Of a stretch of DNA of 64,000 nt, positions 1-10,049 are shown piece by piece. The stretch comes from Desmodus rotundus (taxonomy: Eukaryota; Chordata; Mammalia; Chiroptera; Phyllostomidae). A program made the translations under genes and the position numbers. Every line of letters starts with the position of its first letter. Position 1 is the first letter of the stretch. Location of the stretch: NCBI RefSeq assembly GCF_022682495.2, contig NC_071388.1, positions 82,771,073 through 82,835,072 on the forward strand. Direction: 5' to 3'. The notes beneath the pieces were generated by a model. It had not been told where the DNA came from and ran no database searches. It was given only the letters and a program-made list of their open reading frames with translations.

Positions 1-360
1 TCTTACGTTTGCTGTTCATTCAATTTTATTTTGCCTTCTTTAAATTTCTCTCTTTAAATTATACTCCATGCCCCGTAGTCAAAATTGGATTCTCTACTGG
101 CTCATTCTCGTTGACATACAAACATATTTCCCTGCAGCTTCTGTCATTTTGCTTATTTTTGCCTTTTTATTAAAGAGTAATAGTATAAACGACTTGCAAC
201 AAACTTTTATCTTCAAAGTATTCAAGCTGTGTTGTACCCACACAGGCATGAAATCATGGCCATATCAAGATGAGAAACATACACGTCGCTGCCTAGATAT
301 GACTCTGTAACTAATTCCCTGTCCAATACTTTTCCTTGCTCCCTCTCCAGTCCTCCTACA
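1..360. other. Unique or unrecognised sequence
   Basis: No repeat family, RNA gene or convincing coding exon is recognised here. A short open frame exists from 68 to 310, but it has no recognisable domain and lies in AT-rich sequence, so it is not called as a gene. Confidence 0.5.
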
Positions 361-1153
361 TCCACTTACCCACTTTTGCCACCACAGATTATTTTCTGAA
401 ATATTATATAAATTGAATATGTAATATTAATCTTTTGGTTTGGTTTCTTTAATTCAGCAAAATTAATTTATATCCATCCATGATTTTATGTGTATCATAG
501 TCTTTTATTTTTAGTGTTGAATAGTGTTACACTGTGTTGCTACACAAAAAGTTGTTCTTCCTTTTATCAAATGGGCATTTGGATTGTTTCCAACTTTTGG
601 ATATTACAAATAAAGCTCTTACAAACATTTTAGGAAAGTTCTTCACAGAAAAGTGTTTTTATTTCTCTTGGGTTAATACCTAGGATTAGAAAGACCAGAT
701 GATATGAAAATAAAATATATATTTTACTCTTTAGTAACTGCCAGATTATTTTCCAAAGGCACAGTAACATTAAAATTTTTACCACCCACTACCAGGATAT
801 AAAAGTTACAGTTCCTCTGTTTCTTCACTAATACTTGGCATGGTTAGTCATTTTAACTTTATTCTAATAGATATAGAGATATTACGATTTCATTTTTGCA
901 TTTCTCTAATGACTGATAATGTTGAATATAATTTCACACACTAATTTAACATCTGTATACAACAGTGTGTCCAGAAAAAGTCCAGTCATTGTCAATATAA
1001 TGAGAATGGATTGTGCTACATCAGAGTAACCTGGCAGCCAGCAAGAACGGACTAGAATGTATATGCATGAACAATGGAGACTTCACTGTACTAGTCAGTG
1101 GGAGTGGTAGACACCTTTGAGTACAGCAACGAGTCTGCATCAAATTTTGCATT

Positions 1154-1168
1154 AAGTTTGCACATTCC
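1154..1168 (+). repeat. Target-site duplication, left copy (15 bp)
   Basis: AAGTTTGCACATTCC is repeated at 2,979-2,993 immediately after the A tail of the LINE derivative. The first two As on the right could belong to the tail, so 13 to 15 bp are duplicated. This is the hallmark of target-primed reverse transcription and fixes the element boundaries. Confidence 0.93.
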
Positions 1169-1170
1169 GG

Positions 1171-1186
1171 AACCAAGATGGCGGCG
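1171..1186 (+). promoter_or_regulatory. YY1-like motif at the start of the LINE 5' UTR
   Basis: AAGATGGCGG at 1,175-1,184 lies within 16 bp of the element's first base. YY1 binding to a CAAGATGGC-type motif at the extreme 5' end of human L1 is known to position transcription start. The same placement here implies a complete 5' end and a possible promoter. Function in this copy is inferred. Confidence 0.55.
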
Positions 1187-1399
1187 TAGGTAGACACACT
1201 GCGCCTCCTCGCACAACCAGAACAGACAGAGAATCGAACAGCAAGGGGGACCAACACCAAGGAAATAGAAAATATCCAGACTGGTAGGAGGGGCGGAGAC
1301 GGGCACGGGGGTGGAGAGGACTCGCGTGGCTGTGGCGGGACCGAGACTGGCGGAGCGTGGGACAAATGGCGCAGGCAGTCTGAGCACTAGCAGACCCTG

Positions 1400-1499
1400 C
1401 GGCCCCACATTTGCACAGATAAACCCAGAGGGCCGGACTCAGGGGCAGGCAGAGCAGTGGGTAGCACCCCGCGGCACCACATTTGCCCACAGATAAACC
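1400..1499 (+). repeat. Imperfect tandem repeat in the LINE 5' UTR
   Basis: A block reading CGGCCCCACATTTGCACAG at 1,400-1,418 recurs as CGGCACCACATTTGCCCACAG at 1,472-1,492, both followed by ATAAACC. The offset is about 72 bp. Repeated promoter monomers are known in some L1 lineages (for example mouse), and this may be a degenerate two-unit version. Confidence 0.6.
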
Positions 1500-1906
1500 G
1501 GACAAATGGTGGGGAGCGGGGAGCGAAGCAGACCGCGTAACCCAAGGTTCCAGCACGGGGGAAATAAAGCCTCAAACCTCTGATTGAAAACGCCTGTGGG
1601 GGTTGGGGCAGCAGCAGGAGAGACTCCCAGCCTCACAGGAGAGGTTGCTGGAGAGACCCACAGGGGCCTAGAGTGTGCACAGGCCCACTTACTCGGGAAC
1701 CAGCACCAGAGTGGCCCAGTTTGATTGTGGGTATTGGAGTGGAAGATTGAAATCCGGAGGACAGTGAGGCCAGCGCCATTGCTCCCTCTTGGCCCCTCCC
1801 CCACGTACAGCGTCACAGCATAGCGACCAGCGCAACCCTGCCCCGGTGAACACCTAAGGCTCCGCCCCTTAAAGTAACAGACACGCCAAGACAAACAAAC
1901 AAAAAA

Positions 1907-2605
1907 ATGGCCCAAATGACAGAACACTTCAAAGCTCCAGAAAAAATACAACTAAGCGACGAAGAGATAGCTAACCTATCAGATGCACAGTTCAAAGCAC
2001 TGGTTATCAATATGCTCACAGACTTGGTTGAATCTGTTCGAAAAACAGATGAAAAAATGAAGCCTATGCTAAGAGAAACAAAGGAAAATGTACAGGGAAC
2101 CAATAGTGATGAGAAGGAAACTGGGAGTCAAATCAATGGTGTGGACCAGAAGGAAGAAACAAACATCCAACCAGAAAAGAATGAAGAAACAAGAACTTGG
2201 AAAAATGAGGAGAGGCTTAGGAACCTCCAGGACGCCTTGAAACGTTCCAACATCCAAATTATAGGGGTGCCAGAAGGAGAAGAGGAAGAACAAAAAATTG
2301 AAAACTTATTTGAACAAATAATGAAGGAGAACTTCCCTAATCTGGCAAAGGAACTAGACTTCCAGGAAGTCCCGGAAGCTCAGAGAGTCCCAAAGAAGCT
2401 GGACCCAAGGAGGAACACACCAAGGCACATCATAATTACATTACCCAAGATTAAACGCAAGGATCTACATCCAAGATTACTGTATCCAGCAAAGCTATCA
2501 CTTAAAATGGAAGGGAAGATAAAGTGCTTCTCAGATAAGGTCAAGTTAAAGAAGCTCACCATCACCAAGCCCTTATTATATGAAATGTTAAAGGGAGTTA
2601 CCTAA
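1907..2605 (+). CDS. L1 ORF1-type RNA-binding chaperone, 232 aa, C-terminal domain shortened
   Basis: The product is a LINE-1 ORF1 protein, which in L1 trimerises through a coiled coil and coats the element RNA in a cytoplasmic ribonucleoprotein. Residues about 15-110 are rich in K/E/Q with heptad-like leucines, consistent with the coiled coil. Residues about 103-183 form the RRM-like domain, with NIQIIGVPEGE at the first strand (RNP2 position) and RHIIITLP at RNP1. The end (YPAKLS, then KCFSDK) matches the L1 C-terminal domain. Compared with the sister copy at 32,748-33,860, 138 bp (46 codons) are missing in frame just after ITLPKIK, removing most of the junction and first half of the C-terminal domain. 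Human ORF1p is 338 aa, so this protein is about 100 residues short. The start is the first ATG after a GC-rich leader and an A-rich run at 1,894-1,906. The protein is probably impaired in RNA binding, but the frame is open. Confidence 0.8.
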   Translation: MAQMTEHFKAPEKIQLSDEEIANLSDAQFKALVINMLTDLVESVRKTDEKMKPMLRETKENVQGTNSDEKETGSQINGVDQKEETNIQPEKNEETRTWKNEERLRNLQDALKRSNIQIIGVPEGEEEEQKIENLFEQIMKENFPNLAKELDFQEVPEAQRVPKKLDPRRNTPRHIIITLPKIKRKDLHPRLLYPAKLSLKMEGKIKCFSDKVKLKKLTITKPLLYEMLKGVT

Positions 2606-2705
2606 GAAAAAGAAGATCAAAAATAGGAACAGTAAAAATGACAGCAAACTCACAGTTATTAACGGCCACACATAAAACAAAAATGAGAGCAAACTAGGCA
2701 AACAA

Positions 2706-2936
2706 CTAGAACATGAGGGTTGTCAATAAGGGAGTGAGAGGGGGAGAGGGGGGTAAAGGTACAGAGAATAAGTAGCATAGATGATAGGTGGAAAATAGAC
2801 AGGGGGAGGGTAAAAATAGTGTAGGAAATGTAGAAGCCAAAGAACTTATAAGTATGACCCATGGACATGAACTATAGGGGGGGAATGTGGGAGGGAGGGG
2901 GGTGGGCAGGATGGAGTGGGGTGGCGGGGGAAATGG
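2706..2936 (+). other. G-rich tracts in the LINE 3' UTR (G-quadruplex potential)
   Basis: Several runs of three to six Gs occur at about 2,730-2,754 and 2,877-2,936, for example GGGAGGGAGGGGGGTGGG near 2,890-2,908. G-rich polypurine tracts in L1 3' UTRs are known and can fold as quadruplexes. Only the runs are seen here. Folding is inferred. Confidence 0.6.
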
Positions 2937-2978
2937 GACAACTGTAATAGCATAATCAATAAATATATTTAAAAAAAA

Positions 2979-2993
2979 AAGTTTGCACATTCC
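2979..2993 (+). repeat. Target-site duplication, right copy (15 bp)
   Basis: Right-hand copy of AAGTTTGCACATTCC, joining back into the mariner sequence (TCTGCAGAAACTATT follows). The sister mariner near 48,475-48,495 has the uninterrupted arrangement, which confirms that the LINE is an insertion. Confidence 0.93.
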
Positions 2994-5754
2994 TCTGCAG
3001 AAACTATTTGGATGATTCAGAAGGCCACAGCTATGGACAACTGGTGATTGGCAGCTTCATCATGACAATGTGCCCATTAATGCATCATGTCTTGTGCAGT
3101 TCTTTGGCAAAATATCCAATCACTTAGGTGACTGAGCCCCCTTACAGCCAAAATTTGGTACCCTGTTACTTCTGGCTTTTTCCAAAACTAAAATAACCTT
3201 GGAAAAGGAAGAGATTTCAAACCATTAGTGAGATTCAGGAAAATACAATGGGGCAGCTGGTGGTGGTTGAGAGAACTGTGTGAGGTCTCAAGGCGACTAC
3301 TTTGCATGGAACTGAGGCATCATTGTACAATGTTTGTTGCATCTTGTATCTTCTTCAGTAAATGTCTTTTTTTTCCATATTATATGGTTCTATACCTTCT
3401 GGACAGACCTCTTATTTCCTTTGGTAAAATGTCTATTCAAAATTTTTGCCTAATCTTATTGTTTTCTTATTACTGAGTTTTGTGATTTCTTTATGTATAA
3501 TGAATACAAGTTCTTTATCAAATATTTGATTATAGTTATTTTCTCCCAGTTTATGGTTTATCTTTACATTTTTCTAACAGTGTTCTTTGAAAACCAGAAG
3601 ATTTTCATAAGTCCTATTTTTTTCTTTAGGGGTTACAGTTTTGTTGTCATAAATAAGAAATATTTGTTTAACCCAAGGCCACACATATTTTCTTCTATTA
3701 CTTTTAAGACTTCATACTTTTATGTATTATATTTGGATTGATGAACCATTTGTATTAATTTTGCAGGTGTGATTTGTATCAAGGCTCATTTTTTAAATTG
3801 AATATGGATACTCAGTTGTCTTAACAGTATTTATGTGTTGAAAAATTATATACACACATGATACATAATACCTGTCTTCATTTTTAGTTGCTCTTCAGTT
3901 TTAATGTTTCTGTTATATTTTTTTATTTAGATTTCTGATGATTATACTGTAAAATTAAATTTGTGTTAGAATATAGAAATAGTTGATTTTTGTGTATTGA
4001 TCTAGTATAAAAACAATTTCAGCAGCTCTTTTATAGATTTCATCACATTTTTCAGGACAATCTTTTCATCTTTAAGTACAGGGAATTTTTTTATTTATTC
4101 TATCCAGTCTGATTTTTAGAAATTAATTTTATTCACTGTATTTACCTGCATTGGTTACAATTTTAAGTCAAATGTTGAGTATAAGTAGTGGAAATGGTAA
4201 TCTGTGCTTTCCTCCTGAGCTTAGCATTATGATACTCAGTCTTTCATTATTAGATCAATGTTAAGTTAAAGGGATTTTTATACATGTCCTTCATGAGGCC
4301 AAGTTTTAGTCTGCTGATAAATTTTTATCAGGAATGGATGCTGAATTATGCAAGTCATTTTTTCAATGTCTTGAATTAATAACATGGCTTTTATGTTTGA
4401 GTTTGTCAATATGATAAAGTATTTTGATCTTCAAATATTAAACCAACATGCATTCTTCAGACAAATACCATTTTGCCAAGTCACTTTATTCTTTTTATAT
4501 GTCATTAAATAGAATTGTCTATAGTTTTGGTAAGCTTATTTGCATGTATGTTTTTGAGAGATATTATTCTGTGGATTTCTGAACTTGTAATATGTTTGTG
4601 TACTATGATTTTATAATAATTCTAGCTCCATAGAATGGGTTGGGAAGTGTTTCTTATTCAATTATCAGGAAGAATCATGTTGAATTAATATTATTTCTTT
4701 GTTTAATGTTATAGAGAATTTCCCAGCACATCCATATCAGCCTGATATTTTCTTTGTGAGATTTTAAATAACATTTTAATTTCTTAAAATATAATTATTT
4801 AGGTGGTATATTTCTTCTGGAACAAACCTTGATAGTTTTTACCTTTCAAGGATTTTTTTTTCATACTATCCGAATTGTCAATTGTATTGCTATAAATTTT
4901 TTCATATTAATCTGTTATGGTACTTCAAATATCTGCAGATTCTGTAGCAATATTACTTTTATTATTTCTTTTTTCTGTAGCTTGTGACTTCACTATTTTT
5001 TTTTCTATTTGATCTGGTTGGATAATTGTCAGTTTTACTACTTTTCTCAATGAAGTAGCTTTTCATTTCATTGATTTATTTCTACTGTTTGGCTTGTTTC
5101 TATTTTATTGATATCTGCTTCCTATTATTTCCTATCTTTTGCTTTTTTGCGCTAATGACTTTCTAGTTTTTGAACATGGAAGCTGAGGTCATTGTTTTTC
5201 TTTCTTTTTCTTGTTCTTTTTTTTTTTTCCTAATTTGGTAGATGGAAGCTGAGGTGATTGATTTGAGGTCTTTCATATTTCTGATTTAGGCATTTGGTGC
5301 TATAACTTTCCCTTTGCTGTTTAAGCAGCATCTTATAAATTATGTGTCATATTTTCTTTGCTGTCCAATTTAAAATGAATTATAATCTCAATTTTACTTG
5401 TCCATTGCCCCCTGCAGTATTTACAAAGATTTTATTTAGTTTACAAATATTTGGGGGTATTCTATATGTCTTTTTTGTTATTGGTATTTAATCTAAAAAC
5501 ATTAAATTCAAAGAATAAACTTTGATGATCAGAGCTCTGAAAAGTGTATAATAAGACTTGTTTTATGGCCCAGAAAGTGAATCTATTTGGTAAATACTCT
5601 GCATTTGTAAACAATATTTTTTGTACTGTTAAGTGTTTTATAAATATCAATTATGTTAGATTGATTAATAGTATTCTTTGAGTCTTCTGTATCTTTACTG
5701 ATTTTCTTCCTATATTTTTAAATTACTTATTGAATGCAGTGTAACAATGGAAAA

Positions 5755-6305
5755 TTGTAATGGTGGGAAATTGTAACCCACCCCGCCATTCTTTTGACAT
5801 TTTTTCTCTAAATGCTGATTCTAAGCTGTGGCTTATAGATAAATAGCATGTTTGTGTAAGAATCCTAGGAACTAACTTCAGAAGATACAGATTCCTTCAG
5901 CCATCCCAGCTCCAGGAGATTTGCTGACTTTCACCTGTGGAGCCAGGATGAGATAAAGTCAGGATGACTTGAGATCAGGATGGCTAAACCAGGATGACAC
6001 ATACCAGACCGTCGTTTGCCTTATGGGAATGGCCTGTGATCCCTCTGAAAGGAGAGAACTTTTCAACCCCCTCCCGTGATCCCTTTTATCTGTTCCCCTC
6101 TCCCTCCGTATAAAAAACCTCTGCCTGCACTGAGAGATGGTGACGGGCTTTGACAGGAATTCCCCATCTTCCCAGGAGATGGGCTTTGTGGCATTAGTCC
6201 CCCATGTTGCAGGTGGCCAGCATCTGACTTAAACCACTTCCCTTTACCTGCCTCTTGAGTATCCACTTCCCTAGTGGCAGGCAGCCGTACCTGCTTTTGG
6301 TTGCA
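5755..6305 (+). mobile_element. Probable solo LTR relic (ERV1-like)
   Basis: The block is GC-richer than its surroundings and has LTR-like organisation: a CTTATGGGAATGG stretch near 6,019, a pyrimidine-rich segment at 6,060-6,110, a TATA-like GTATAAAAAACC at 6,108-6,119, then a GC-richer leader. No clear AATAAA is seen, and terminal TG/CA and a target duplication could not be fixed. It is an old retroviral-type LTR remnant without coding sequence. It could instead be another MER-type repeat. Confidence 0.45.
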
Positions 6306-6957
6306 GCAAGGTTCTAAAATCTCTCACAATAATCATAGATTTGCCTATTATTGCAGTTCTAGCAGCTTTTCCTTCATATATCTTTAAGTTAAATGTGTGG
6401 ATGAGAAGGAGTCTACAGAAAGTGACCTCACATGATGATCTGGTCATATATTCCACACAGGGCAGGCATGGTGAGTAGTTGTGCCCCAGGCATGTAACTT
6501 TTTTAGTAAAAGGTTTATCTTTCCTTTAGCAAGCCCTGTCCAATGTTTGGTGTATCTAGGTTAACACACCTCTGAAATAACCTTAGCACCATCAAGAGAG
6601 AATATAATCTTGCTAATGATCTTGCAATACAATCACCACCTTGCTTTCCTTACATGCCCTTCTAAATTCAAAAATACATTATAGAAACTTCAAAACTGTC
6701 ATTCTCTAGAATATTTGAAATCTTGCTACCCAGCAATTATTAATAGTTTGGCTAAAACAAATTCTTCTCAATATTCTCTAGATATTTGGACATTCTTATG
6801 CAGACAAATGTTTAGAACAGGGGTATTAAAGGAAGAAAAGTAAATGTTCTACGAGGAAAATGCTAACAGGAACGTGTTCTACAAGATATGTTCAAACAGG
6901 AATGACATTTGAATGTGCCTAACCCTAGGACGGGTACAGAGGCAGTTTCAGAGCACA
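6306..6957. other. Unique or unrecognised sequence
   Basis: No repeat or coding feature recognised. The AT-rich sequence contains a local repetition around 6,845-6,905 (GAAAATGCTAACAGGAACGTG, then TTCAAACAGGAATGAC), not assigned. Confidence 0.4.
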
Positions 6958-6965
6958 CTCTAAAT

Positions 6966-7165
6966 CGGGGGTGTCAAACTCATTTTCACCAGGGGCCGCA
7001 TTAGCTGCAATAATTTTAGGACTGCAATTCAAAGGGCTGCAATAATTTTAGGACTGTATAATGTAACTACTCCTTAACAGTTAAGGAATTTAAATTACAT
7101 TCAGCCCTTTGAAGGCAACCTCGAGGCTGATGTGGCCCCAGGTGCAAATGAGTTTGACACCCCTT
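6966..7165 (+). mobile_element. hAT-type miniature transposon, 200 bp
   Basis: Terminal inverted repeats are GGGGTGTCAAACTCATTT near 6,968 and AAATGAGTTTGACACCCC ending near 7,163. They are flanked by an 8-bp duplication CTCTAAAT (6,958-6,965) and CTCTAAAC (7,166-7,173), one mismatch. Eight-bp target duplications define the hAT superfamily. No coding sequence is present, so it is non-autonomous. An internal 20-bp segment CTGCAATAATTTTAGGACTG occurs twice (about 7,005 and 7,038). Confidence 0.88.
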
Positions 7166-7173
7166 CTCTAAAC

Positions 7174-8084
7174 GACCTGTTCTAAGTTCATGGCAGAGAC
7201 CAGGTTTGGACAGAGTGATGACAACTGAGCACATAAGAAGGCGTGAAGGAAGGGCTAACAAAAGGCACATCTAAGAGTATTTTTGTCAAATATTACACTA
7301 AAATATTTCCTTCTTCAGAGAAAGTGCCTTTATATTTGTAATAAACAAAAATTAAGATTCCCAATTTCATCCACCTTGGCTAGCTAAAACATTCTCCAGT
7401 GTTGATACAAGGTATGTATGATGTTATGGGTAATAATATATGATTCTAAACATAAGAGCAATTGAGGTCAGAGCAGTTTAGTTTTCAAAGGTGAATTCTT
7501 TAAAAGAACTCCTGTTTTCATCTATGTTTACCAAGTTTGAAAATGGTATAACTTTTCTGTATAATTAAATGAGTACTTCAGAAGGTGAAATGCATATTAT
7601 AACATGAAATATGCATGTAATGTGGAGTAATGCGCATGCATCATTTACTACATAATGATGCAGATACACTTTAAATTAAACTCTATGTTGTACAATTTAT
7701 GACCAGAAGAATTAAGTTTTGAATAGCCAATTCTATAAATAGTCATAAAGTGCCTTATATAAGTTCCTATAAATCACTCCCTTGAACACCTCTACATGGG
7801 GAATGAGAGAAAGAGATATTTTATTTTAACATTAATTTTATGATATAATTTACATTTGGTTTTAAGCCATGCAACAGTTGTGCATTCCCCTAAGGACAGA
7901 GCAAACTATTGATAATAACTAAGAAAGCAGGGATGATCTGCTATTCCACCTGCTGACTAACATACTGTTCCTGGCACTATGGAACAAAAGCATAATAAAC
8001 AAAGAAACACACTCTTTAGTCCTAGATTTAGGTATTGGGAAGAGCTTCATCTGCACACAGCGAAGGACATCTGCTGTTGATGCC
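7174..8084. other. Unique or unrecognised sequence
   Basis: AT-rich, no recognised repeat, exon or RNA gene. Confidence 0.4.
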
Positions 8085-8290
8085 TTGTGGACCAGCTACA
8101 TCGCCATTTCCAGGTGTGATTCAAGATGCTAACCACTCAGGGGGTCATAGATCTGTAGAGAAGCAATTTTCACACTGTAGAATGTGTGAGAACGATGCAG
8201 ATTCTGCTTCAGTATAGGGAACTCTGTGGAACTAAACATCTGAATGTTAGCAAGCCACCAGGTGGCTCTGATGCAACTGGCACGATAGGT
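8085..8290 (+). mobile_element. MER5-like hAT-Charlie relic
   Basis: The phrasing of this ancient non-autonomous Charlie element is recognisable in order: GTGGACCAGCTACATCGCC near 8,088, AGAACGATGCAGATTCTGC near 8,189, then AAGCCACCAGGTGGCTCTGATGC near 8,250. It is strongly diverged and its termini are not resolved. Confidence 0.6.
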
Positions 8291-9635
8291 TAGACCCTTT
8301 GCTGAGGTTTGAAGCATTATGTAGTTGGTCAATAACGAGGGCCAGCAGGCAGAATGTACATTGGGCCACATCATGGCTCTTGCCTTCTCTATCTTCCCCT
8401 TTGCTTACTTTGAAAAAAGGATTTGTGTGACAGCTTATGAGAAGAGAAAACTGGGATTTTTATTTCATAATGAAAGATCACCATATAGATATGTCTCGGT
8501 GGAGCCCCACTAAAGAAATACAGTGATATGCACTTATCAGAAACTATGCTCCCCAAATCTGCCAAGTTATGGACTTCTGAACAGGACACCAGCTATGTGG
8601 CAATGCCCTGATATTCACAGGTGACTCTCCTATGAGTTATTTCTTTTCCTTTTCCTCTTACTAAACCCTAGCCAGCAGCTACCCGTGAACTGCAGAGTAT
8701 CAGCAGATCTTTCTCAGGAGGAAACCTTTATTCTTTGCTCCTGTGGCTTCATTGTGCAGAAATGTGCAAATGAAAATAAAAGTAATTTTTAAATAAGAGT
8801 AAATAACAAAGTAAAAAAAAGTTTGTTTTTCATTCCAACAACAAATCTTAAAATAGTAAATTTGAGGTACCCATAAAATCAAGAGATTTTATAATTTTCA
8901 ATGAGAATAGTAAGAGTAAAAAATTCAGAGTAAGTTATTGTTATTGCCCCAATAAGGCAATTTTATAAAGACAGACAGAAAGGACTATGCCATTTTCCTT
9001 ATTGGTTTTTTAAGTTTTATATTTTTATGCTGAAAATGCAGTGACTAATATATTAAGTCTGCAAAATTATATTGTCTCCTCCATGGAAGAAAGTTTAGGG
9101 AAATCAATTTCCAAAACCATTTTAACATTTATTCTTCAAATTTCCATATCTATAAACTTTGATCCTCACAGAAACAGATGTATCCCCTTATTATAGAATA
9201 TATTATAGACCTTGTGGGCAACCAAGATATGTTTTTCTTTTTGTCCTGTATTTAGAAGAATGATGGTTTTATAAGAATAAATTCTGAACAAGTGATTTCC
9301 AAGTAATCACTCTCCTCACACTTAGGAGATGAAAGAGCCTGTCCAAACAAGTCTCTTAATAGTGGTCGTGGAGAGAAAGGCAGCATCTCTGTGTGTGCTT
9401 ATGTGTGTGTTTATTAAGCTCTCTTTTATTCCGAGGCATGAAGGATGCATGAGAAAAAGAGGGAGGAGGAGGAGGACCCGGAAAGGGAGGAGGGAAAGAA
9501 TTGTTAAAAATCAGAGTAGAAGATACAAGGAAATACAGGGACATGGAATAAAAATCTCTGGTAATTTGTCTGACAGATGTGTAAGGTTTAAAATCTTTGG
9601 GTTCTCAAGTTATAAAACTTGAGTTCAATCCAGTA
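8291..9635. other. Mostly unique sequence with a short purine-rich tract
   Basis: No gene or repeat recognised, apart from a GGAGGAGGAGGA purine tract at about 9,460-9,500. Open frames here are short and low in complexity. Confidence 0.4.
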
Positions 9636-9815
9636 TTCATTAACTGTATGTCTCGATGATTTCAAAATATTAGGAGACCACCGTTGTCACAGAGTTGAAA
9701 AGACTGAATAAAATAATAATTGTAAAGCAACTGGCATATCAGAACAGTGCTGGATATTTATACAGTATTCATGTAATGGTAGCCTTTAATTATTTTTATT
9801 ATTTTGTAATTGTGT
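9636..9815 (+). mobile_element. MIR SINE relic
   Basis: The right half of MIR is recognisable: GACTGAATAAAATAATAATTG near 9,702, GCAACTGGCATATCAGAACAGTGCTGG near 9,726 and a TTATTATTTT tail near 9,796. It is a pan-mammalian fossil SINE. Confidence 0.6.
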
Positions 9816-10049
9816 AAAGCCTCATATAAAATAATACGGGGTCTGAAATTAAGGTAAAATGTAAACCAAACCACATACAAATATCCATATATGATAACCA
9901 TTTTTCATAATATTTTTGCAAATTTGAAAAATCTAACTGGTGATATATTTATGCCTTTTCTTTATTACTACCATTGTCCTAACAAATGCCTCTAGATTAG
10001 CCCTCTATGCCAACACTCCAAGGCATTCCAATGTGAAAATTTAAGATAT

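Larger units (their letters stand above)
1169..2978 (+). mobile_element. ORF1-only L1 derivative (half-L1 / HAL1-like), copy 1
   Basis: This 1.8-kb element has a GC-rich 5' UTR with CpGs (1,169-1,906), a single intact ORF1 (1,907-2,605), a short 3' UTR (2,606-2,970) containing G-rich tracts, an AATAAA at 2,958-2,963 and an A tail. No ORF2 (endonuclease/reverse transcriptase) remnant lies between ORF1 and the 3' UTR. Half-L1 (HAL1) elements encoding only the ORF1 protein are known in mammals and must borrow L1 ORF2p in trans. A second copy with the same ORF1-to-3' UTR order is at 32,748-33,860, so the ORF2-less structure is not a private deletion of this copy. An intact ORF and a near-perfect 15-bp target duplication suggest a relatively young insertion. 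Confidence 0.85.
965..3409 (+). mobile_element. Tc1/mariner deletion derivative (copy 1), split by an ORF1-only LINE
   Basis: The terminal inverted repeats are visible: GTGTGTCCAGAA at the left end (965-976) mirrors TTCTGGACAGAC at the right end (3,397-3,408). The 1,825 bp between 1,169 and 2,993 are a later LINE insertion plus its duplicated target, so the mariner itself is only about 620 bp, roughly half the size of a full mariner. The right arm (about 3,000-3,340) reads as degraded mariner transposase C-terminal region, including a DN-containing stretch near 3,065 and a phrase like LLAFSKTK near 3,175. A second copy lies at 48,233-48,907. It sits in an antisense L1, which reads continuously across it. 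It is not autonomous. Confidence 0.8.
361..5730 (-). mobile_element. Old antisense L1 (L1M-like), interrupted by a mariner insertion
   Basis: Read on the minus strand this is a decayed LINE-1. The 3' UTR lies at about 361-964, where the phrasing of the mammalian L1 3' end (pseudo-conserved steps such as ATGGGCATTTGGATTG near 570) is visible. The L1 then resumes at about 3,410 and runs through the ORF2 reverse-transcriptase region (around 4,140-4,320), the ORF2 linker (5,000-5,300) and part of the endonuclease region (5,400-5,720). All frames are broken. The two halves join naturally if the DNA transposon at 965-3,409 is removed. Age is inferred from heavy divergence and many indels. The subfamily cannot be fixed without alignment to consensus sequences. 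Confidence 0.85.

Noticed and set aside
1021..1951. Overlapping minus-strand frames of 100-170 codons
   Set aside because: They are antisense to the GC-rich LINE 5' UTR and coiled-coil region. GC-rich sequence gives long chance frames on both strands.
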